Under the pieces are notes generated by a model. That model was not told the origin of the DNA, searched no databases, and worked only from the letters and a program-made list of their open reading frames with translations. Positions 6,452-11,041 of a stretch of DNA of 11,041 nucleotides are shown piece by piece. Position numbers and translations under genes: made by a program. Source of the DNA: a bacterium (GTDB lineage Bacteria; Cyanobacteriota; Vampirovibrionia; Gastranaerophilales; Gastranaerophilaceae); NCBI GenBank assembly GCA_017995595.1, contig JAGOIO010000024.1, forward strand, positions 1-11,041. The letters run 5' to 3'. The number at the start of each line of letters is the position of its first letter. Within the stretch, counting starts at the first letter, position 1.

Positions 6452-6592
6452 AAAATTACTATCCCCATCTTAATAAAAGTATGACATAAATCTAAAAATA
6501 TTGTAATAAAATATTTAATAATATTACGTTTTTAAATTGGGTATGGAAATTTTAGTTATTTTTTTATAGAATAAACAAGAGGTTTAAATATA

Positions 6593-8137
6593 ATGGAAAT
6601 CATTTTAGATATAATATACATTTATGTTGCGGTATTTACCGTATATTTTTTAGCTTTATCAATAAGAAATTTAAAAGATAAAAAGCTAAAAAAGCAAAAA
6701 GAACTTGAAAAATATGAGATAAATAATAATTTTTGTATAATAGTTTACTCTCATAATGATTCAACTACATTACAAAATTTAATAAAGCAACTGCGAGCTC
6801 AAAATTATCCGCCTGAAGCATATACAGTCTATGTTATTCTCGATAATTGTACAGACAACTCAGAACAAATTGTTACAAGCAGTTTTGTAAAGCCGTTAAT
6901 AATAAAGAATCAAGGAACAATAGGAAAAGACCAAGCAATATCAATTTTACTTGAAAAGCTTTCATCAAATGCAGAAATTTATACTGCCTATGTATTTTTA
7001 GATGCAAACAGATATATTGAAGCAGACTTTTTATATTCAATAAATAATGCTCTTATAAAATCTCCTGTATTATGCGGAGAAACAGTTTTAATGTGTGCAA
7101 AGCCTAATTTAGTACAACAAATAAAAATTACTTATCAAAAATATTATAACAACTTTTTACAAAAAGCTCGCTCTCTTGCGGGACTTGCCGTAACCTTAGA
7201 TTCAAATATTTTTGTCATAAGACAGGATTTAATGGAAAAAATAGGTTGTATTGATTTTAGAAACATTAATTCAGAATTAAAATATAGCCTGCTTTTATCA
7301 AAAATAGGTTGTAAATGTTACTTTAACCCTAATATAAAGACTTATATAGATGTCGATAAGTTCAACCTGAGAATCCCGTCAATTACAACAAGATTAAATT
7401 TGTTTAAAAGTTGTCTCGGTTCTTTAATTTCAACGAATTATACATTTACAGAGCATTCACTATCTCTTCTTGCTCCAAATATATGGTTATTGATAATTTG
7501 TTATGTATATCTATTATCATTCTCATACAGTTGTTCTATGATGATAAGCTTTTCCGGAGTTGTACTAAGCTTTGCACTTTTAGTTTTCGGATTTGCGATA
7601 AGCCTTATGAATTCTAAGTTAAAATCTAAAGAATATTTATATCTAATGATTTATCCTATTTATTCATTTTTCCATATATTAAGAAATTTACCATTAATCA
7701 GAGCAATACGAAGAAAATTTTCAGGTGATGTTAATGATGAAAATATCCAAAAAATGGACGTAAATATAGTAGTTTCAGATGCAAAAAATCGTTGCATTAC
7801 ATGTTCATTGCAACTAATTTCTGAAAACGGACTTGCTAAAGTAAAATTAATATCAAAAAAGAATAAATTTGTTACATCAGAGCATCTTAGAATGGTAGAT
7901 GCCATAAAAGAATTAACCTCAAAAGCTGACGAACATGAATTTACATTAAAAATATGTCAATGTTGTAAATACTTTACACCAAATATTGACGGTTCAACCA
8001 ATATGGTAAAAGGTTTTTGTAATGGAAATTATCCTGCATACTCTGAGAATAAGCCTATACCAACATTACTTTGGAATTCTTGTCCAAATTTTGACAGATG
8101 CGAATCAAAAAGCATTTTGGATAAAATTATAGGATAA
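6593..8137 (+). CDS. Membrane GT2-like protein with cysteine-rich tail
   Basis: The protein has 514 residues: an N-terminal membrane helix (3-23), a GT-A glycosyltransferase domain (about 46-280), two or three membrane helices (about 289-311, 314-338, 347-363) and a cytosolic tail (380-514). The GT domain shows the family-2 marks VILDNCTDNS (81-90) and GK (111-112). Active members of this group transfer sugars to make membrane-exported polysaccharides. Three catalytic motifs are altered. The metal-binding DAD is DAN (137-139), the TED acid is NSE (226-228), and the QxxRW position reads TTRLNLF without Trp. The tail has Cys 401 and 404, then Cys 455, 457, 458, 476, 497 and 503, suggesting a metal-binding module fused to the enzyme. 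AAGAGG lies ten bases before the ATG, and a TAGAAT box (6567-6572) may be its -10 element. It may be inactive, regulatory or use a changed mechanism. The specificity is unknown. Confidence 0.87.
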   Translation: MEIILDIIYIYVAVFTVYFLALSIRNLKDKKLKKQKELEKYEINNNFCIIVYSHNDSTTLQNLIKQLRAQNYPPEAYTVYVILDNCTDNSEQIVTSSFVKPLIIKNQGTIGKDQAISILLEKLSSNAEIYTAYVFLDANRYIEADFLYSINNALIKSPVLCGETVLMCAKPNLVQQIKITYQKYYNNFLQKARSLAGLAVTLDSNIFVIRQDLMEKIGCIDFRNINSELKYSLLLSKIGCKCYFNPNIKTYIDVDKFNLRIPSITTRLNLFKSCLGSLISTNYTFTEHSLSLLAPNIWLLIICYVYLLSFSYSCSMMISFSGVVLSFALLVFGFAISLMNSKLKSKEYLYLMIYPIYSFFHILRNLPLIRAIRRKFSGDVNDENIQKMDVNIVVSDAKNRCITCSLQLISENGLAKVKLISKKNKFVTSEHLRMVDAIKELTSKADEHEFTLKICQCCKYFTPNIDGSTNMVKGFCNGNYPAYSENKPIPTLLWNSCPNFDRCESKSILDKIIG

Positions 8138-8157
8138 TGCTTCAAAATCTTAACATT

Positions 8158-8186
8158 TTGATTGTAATTAAAGTATATGATATAAT
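8158..8186 (+). promoter_or_regulatory. TPR gene promoter giving a leaderless mRNA
   Basis: TTGATT (8158-8163), 17 bases, TATAAT (8181-8186), six bases (TATTTT), then ATG at 8193. The -10 box is exact, the -35 box matches at four positions and the spacing is ideal. Transcription should begin at the A of the ATG. There is no Shine-Dalgarno in the 20 bases before the start. The geometry is the same as at lepA. Confidence 0.78.
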
Positions 8187-8192
8187 TATTTT

Positions 8193-9710
8193 ATGAAAAG
8201 AGTAGTAATTCTAACAATAGCAACGCTCTTATTTGTATTTCAGTTTGCCGGCTTAGTTATGTCAAATGAACTAACCGACGACTATTTTGATATTGCAAAA
8301 AATTATGCTGATGCAAATAATTTTGCAAAAGCACTAGAATATCTAAACGAAATACTAAAAATTGAACCGCAAAATTCTCAGGCTCTTCAATTTAAAAATC
8401 AAATTGCACCAAATTCAAATACCCCAGATGAATTTAAAACTAATGCAGCAGAAACGATAAAAGTTTTAAGTGTTATTCCAACAAAACCAAGTAATGTAGC
8501 AATTATGAGTGTACCTTCGGCTTCGGCTTCTGCTAATACTAATACTGATAAGAATACATACAATTCAGAATACTATAATAAAAAAGGCTTAGAACTGTAT
8601 AAAGAAGAAAAATATGCTCAAGCAGTTGACTTTTTCATAAAAGCAATAAGATTAAATACTAAAAATTATCAAGCCTACAATAATTTAGGCATGGCATATT
8701 TTGCACAAAATAATATAGAAACCGCTGTTAAATTTTTAAAGAAATCTAATTCAATAAAACATGAATATACACAACCATTAGTTAACCTTGCAATGATTTA
8801 TAAAAAGCAATCAGATGAAAAATCGCTTGTAGCATGCCTAGAGCGAGCAGTCGAATATAATCCATCTGACTACAGAGCTTATTCAATGTTAGGAGAGTTT
8901 TATAGAGGAAAATCTATTTATCCGCTTGCTATCTCAAATTACAAGAAAGCTCTTGATATAAATCCAAAATATTCAAATGCAAGTTTTGGCTTAGGTCTTG
9001 CATACTTTGATACAGAGGACTTTAACCTTGCAGCTGCAGCTTTCAGTCAATTTATTGAACAGAATCAGGGTTCTGATGCAGCATATTATATGCTATCTAA
9101 ATGCTTTACCGCAATGGGCAAATATGACTATGCTCAAAATGCTATACAAAAAGCTATATTCATAAAAGATGGTCAAAATTATGAATATGATTTAGCAAAA
9201 ATAAAATATGCACTTCAGGATTATAAAGGTGCTTCTGCCATTTTATCTGACTTATTGGTAAGTACAAATAATGCTGAATACTTCAATTATTTAGGGCTTT
9301 GCAATTACAAAATGCAAAATAATGATGCAGCAATAGCAAACTTTAATCAAGCTATTCAACTTGACGGTTTACACCCAATATATTACTATAACTTGGCACA
9401 ATGCTATAAATCTATTGGCGATAAAAAAAATTATGCTAAATATGTAAATACTGCAACTAAAATAAATCCTGTAAATTATCAGGATTATATAGATTTAAGC
9501 TACATATATGTTGATAATGGAAACAATAAATTTGCAATCAACACGCTTAATATCGCAATAAGTAAATTCCCTGATGTGAAAGCTTTGTACTTATCAAAAC
9601 TTAAAATATACGAGACATTGGGCGATGATTTGAACTATAATGCAACTAAGGACGAAATAAATGCTAAATTTAACTCAATTGGCGAAAAGACAAAAGCCAA
9701 AACAAAATAA
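8193..9710 (+). CDS. Exported tetratricopeptide (TPR) protein
   Basis: The protein has 505 residues. A signal peptide (about 1-24, basic MKR then a hydrophobic core) directs it to the periplasm or membrane surface. One TPR pair follows (about 29-62, AKALEYLNEILKIEPQ). A Ser/Ala/Pro/Asn/Thr linker comes next (72-124), built partly from short DNA repeats (TTCGGC twice, TTCTGC once, then TAATAC twice, 8516-8545). A long TPR solenoid fills about 126-480, with repeated G/A-Y/F-NP spacings (AIRLNTKNYQAYNNLG, ALDINPKYSNASFGLG, AIQLDGLHPIYYYNLA). The tail is Lys-rich. TPR solenoids bind other proteins and are common in envelope assembly and pilus biogenesis. No catalytic domain is present. It heads a cluster with a phosphoesterase and an MBL-fold hydrolase, overlapping the first by 50 bases, so it may scaffold or recruit for them. 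The mRNA appears leaderless. Confidence 0.94.
   Translation: MKRVVILTIATLLFVFQFAGLVMSNELTDDYFDIAKNYADANNFAKALEYLNEILKIEPQNSQALQFKNQIAPNSNTPDEFKTNAAETIKVLSVIPTKPSNVAIMSVPSASASANTNTDKNTYNSEYYNKKGLELYKEEKYAQAVDFFIKAIRLNTKNYQAYNNLGMAYFAQNNIETAVKFLKKSNSIKHEYTQPLVNLAMIYKKQSDEKSLVACLERAVEYNPSDYRAYSMLGEFYRGKSIYPLAISNYKKALDINPKYSNASFGLGLAYFDTEDFNLAAAAFSQFIEQNQGSDAAYYMLSKCFTAMGKYDYAQNAIQKAIFIKDGQNYEYDLAKIKYALQDYKGASAILSDLLVSTNNAEYFNYLGLCNYKMQNNDAAIANFNQAIQLDGLHPIYYYNLAQCYKSIGDKKNYAKYVNTATKINPVNYQDYIDLSYIYVDNGNNKFAINTLNIAISKFPDVKALYLSKLKIYETLGDDLNYNATKDEINAKFNSIGEKTKAKTK
9648..9652 (+). promoter_or_regulatory. Ribosome binding site inside the TPR gene
   Basis: AAGGA lies eight bases before the ATG at 9661, within the final TPR codons. 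It supports the overlapping start of the phosphoesterase and points to translation coupled to the upstream gene. Confidence 0.75.
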
Positions 9711-10671
9711 AAAAAACAATAGATTATTTGAATTTATAAGCTTTGCGTTTATTGTAACTTGCTTGTTTATAGGCTTGAAAGGTTACACCGAAGGTAGTAA
9801 TAGCCTTACTTTTGCACAAATTAGTGATGTACATTATTCTTCATTGTATAAAGCTGATACAGGTTATAGAATGCTCGTTGAATCTGGAGATTTATTAAAA
9901 GATGCTATTGAACAAGTAAATGCAGTACCCGACGTTGATTTTGTAATGTTTACCGGAGATATGATAAATACGCCATCAAAAGATGAATTATATAAATTTT
10001 TAGATATTGTAAAAACTATAAATGCACCTTGGTATGCTGTTTTTGGAAATCATGATATTAGTATTGGCGGATATTTATCAAAAGAAAATTATTTGACAAT
10101 ATTAAGAGAAAATAATCCAAATATGATGCTGAATGCACCAAAACCATACTATGCATTTGAGCCAAAACCAGGATTTAAAGTCATTGGACTTGATACAATA
10201 ATTGATAACAGGTTGACTTCAAATGGAAACTTGTATGATGAAGAACTTAAATTTTTAGACAATGAAATTGCAAATGCAAAAGATGATGTAATTCTTGTTT
10301 TTATGCATGGTCCTATTTTAGAGCCATTACATAGTCCCTCACATTCAACAATTAATGCCGATAAGGCTATGGCTATATTTAAAAAATATAACAATCCTAT
10401 AGGTGTTTTTACAGGTCATTACCACACCACTAAGATAACGAAAAAGGATAATGTTCTCTATGTTTGCACACCGGCAATGATATCTTATCCTGATGCATTT
10501 AGAATCATTAATGTAAAAAAAGACGACAAAATTGCAATATTTGACATAAAATTTATGGAAACAAACTTAAAAGAAGTTCAAGCAAAGGCAAAGTCTGTTG
10601 CCTTTGGTGCGAGAATATATTACGGAGCCAGTAATGACAGATCAAGTGTTTACACAATAGAAAAAAAATAA
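9661..10671 (+). CDS. Exported calcineurin-like metallophosphoesterase
   Basis: The protein has 336 residues. A Lys/Arg-rich start (9-21) leads into a hydrophobic helix (about 22-40), a signal anchor or signal peptide that places the enzyme outside the cytoplasm. The two-metal phosphoesterase core is complete: ISDVH (Asp 56, His 58), FTGD (Asp 100), FGNHD (Asn 130, His 131), MHGP (His 216) and TGHYH (His 253, His 255). These residues bind two metals and activate water for hydrolysis of phosphomono- or diesters. The substrate cannot be told. The spacing is CpdA-like, but a nucleotide substrate is not implied. The coding start overlaps the TPR gene by 50 bases in another frame and has its own ribosome site. 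The next gene begins 12 bases after the stop, so the three form an operon. All eight Arg codons are AGA or AGG. No metal ligand is missing. Confidence 0.94.
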   Translation: MLNLTQLAKRQKPKQNKKNNRLFEFISFAFIVTCLFIGLKGYTEGSNSLTFAQISDVHYSSLYKADTGYRMLVESGDLLKDAIEQVNAVPDVDFVMFTGDMINTPSKDELYKFLDIVKTINAPWYAVFGNHDISIGGYLSKENYLTILRENNPNMMLNAPKPYYAFEPKPGFKVIGLDTIIDNRLTSNGNLYDEELKFLDNEIANAKDDVILVFMHGPILEPLHSPSHSTINADKAMAIFKKYNNPIGVFTGHYHTTKITKKDNVLYVCTPAMISYPDAFRIINVKKDDKIAIFDIKFMETNLKEVQAKAKSVAFGARIYYGASNDRSSVYTIEKK

Positions 10672-10683
10672 TGGGAAGAGAAA

Positions 10684-11041
10684 ATGGAAAATATCAAAAA
10701 AACTTTCAAAGTTAAATTTAGAGGAGTTAGAGGAAGCTATCCTATAGCTAACAAAAATTTTTTAAAGTACGGAGGGAATACTGCTTGTGTTGAAGTTAGA
10801 GCAGGTAAACATCTTATCATAATTGATGCGGGAACAGGTTTAATAAGCCTTGGTGAAGATTTAGTAAGAGAGCATTTGGCTTCAGGAACTAATATCTATG
10901 ACAGAGAACCGGTTGATGCAACTATTTTACTTAGCCATATTCACCAACACCACATTCAAGGTTTTACATTTTTTAAACCTTCTCATATAGCAAGTACAAA
11001 ACTAAACGTTTTTGGCGTTGCAAATTATAATGATAACTTGG
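10684..11041 (+). CDS. MBL-fold metallohydrolase, 3' end outside window
   Basis: An ATG at 10684 opens a frame that continues past the window end; 119 codons are visible. The sequence has the metallo-beta-lactamase-fold pattern: KVKFRGVRGSYP (9-20), KYGGNTACVEV (28-38), IIIDAGTG (45-52) and the metal motif region LSHIHQHHIQGFTFF (83-97). Members of this subgroup are cytosolic hydrolases of varied substrates. The usual motif is HxHxDH, with the Asp binding the second metal. Here it is His 85, His 87, His 89, His 90, that is Asp replaced by His. No signal peptide is seen. The start is chosen for homology at MENIKKTFKVKF and for GGGA seven bases upstream (10673-10676). The ATG at 10671 reads into a stop after 14 codons. 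It sits 12 bases after the phosphoesterase and is probably co-transcribed. Confidence 0.91.
   Translation, partial: MENIKKTFKVKFRGVRGSYPIANKNFLKYGGNTACVEVRAGKHLIIIDAGTGLISLGEDLVREHLASGTNIYDREPVDATILLSHIHQHHIQGFTFFKPSHIASTKLNVFGVANYNDNL

Noticed and set aside
6503..6527. GTAATA/TATTAC inverted repeat between mlaE and the glycosyltransferase gene as an operator
   Set aside because: Entirely A/T apart from the ends, in a very AT-rich gap; chance pairing is likely.
7660..7905. 81-codon open frame antisense to the glycosyltransferase gene
   Set aside because: Shadow frame in AT-rich coding DNA, with no start signals or terminator of its own.
8143..8160. CAAAAT/ATTTTG inverted repeat as terminator of the glycosyltransferase gene
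   Set aside because: Only a six-base, nearly all A/T stem without a T-run, and it overlaps the -35 box of the TPR promoter.
8516..8545. Hexamer repeats (TTCGGC, TAATAC) as a phase-variable tract
   Set aside because: Only two to three imperfect copies, and units of six keep the frame, so slippage would only change linker length.
10671..10715. ATG at 10671 as start of the MBL-fold gene
   Set aside because: It is in another frame and stops after 14 codons; the conserved protein reads from 10684.
1..11041. CRISPR, tRNA, rRNA, insertion sequence or phage signals
   Set aside because: No regularly spaced repeats, cloverleaf sequences, transposase motifs or att-like repeats were found; the longest gaps between genes are under 200 bases.

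Overview
This window is strongly AT-rich and uses the standard genetic code, with TAA, TAG and TGA all acting as stops. It carries eleven protein genes, two of them cut by the window edges. No rRNA, tRNA, CRISPR array, insertion sequence or phage module is visible. The gene set suggests an anaerobic bacterium with a double membrane. Evidence for this is a type IV pilus retraction ATPase (PilT), an MlaE-type lipid-transport permease, a small low-potential ferredoxin and exported TPR and phosphoesterase proteins. My best guess is a non-photosynthetic cyanobacterial relative of the Vampirovibrionia/Melainabacteria (Gastranaerophilales) type. That is inference from gene content and base composition, not from a marker search.

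Layout. An unrecognised gene enters from the left (+) and converges on lepA (-) across a perfect palindromic hairpin. lepA and pilT diverge from a short shared promoter region. pilT (+) ends at a hairpin. It is followed by a 165-residue coiled-coil protein of unknown function (+), which converges on a one-cluster ferredoxin gene (-) across a strong two-way terminator. An EF-hand protein (+) then converges on mlaE (-), and here the hairpin lies inside the 3' end of mlaE. mlaE diverges from a membrane glycosyltransferase-like gene (+). Next comes a tight cluster reading right: an exported TPR protein, an exported metallophosphoesterase that overlaps it by 50 bases, and, 12 bases further on, a metallo-beta-lactamase-fold hydrolase cut by the window end.

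How it fits together. Most genes look like independent housekeeping or envelope units. The only convincing multi-gene operon is TPR-phosphoesterase-MBL. The promoter pattern is notable. lepA and the TPR gene both have an exact TATAAT box ending six bases before the ATG and no Shine-Dalgarno, so they look leaderless. pilT, the 165-residue gene, the ferredoxin, the EF-hand gene and the phosphoesterase have clear Shine-Dalgarno sites.

The most unusual proteins are the glycosyltransferase-like one and the MBL-fold one. The first has three degenerate catalytic motifs and a fused cysteine-rich tail. The second has His in place of the Asp of its HxHxDH metal motif. I do not see a clearly new multi-gene system. 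The candidates for novelty are the leaderless promoters, these two altered enzymes and the small unrecognised proteins.
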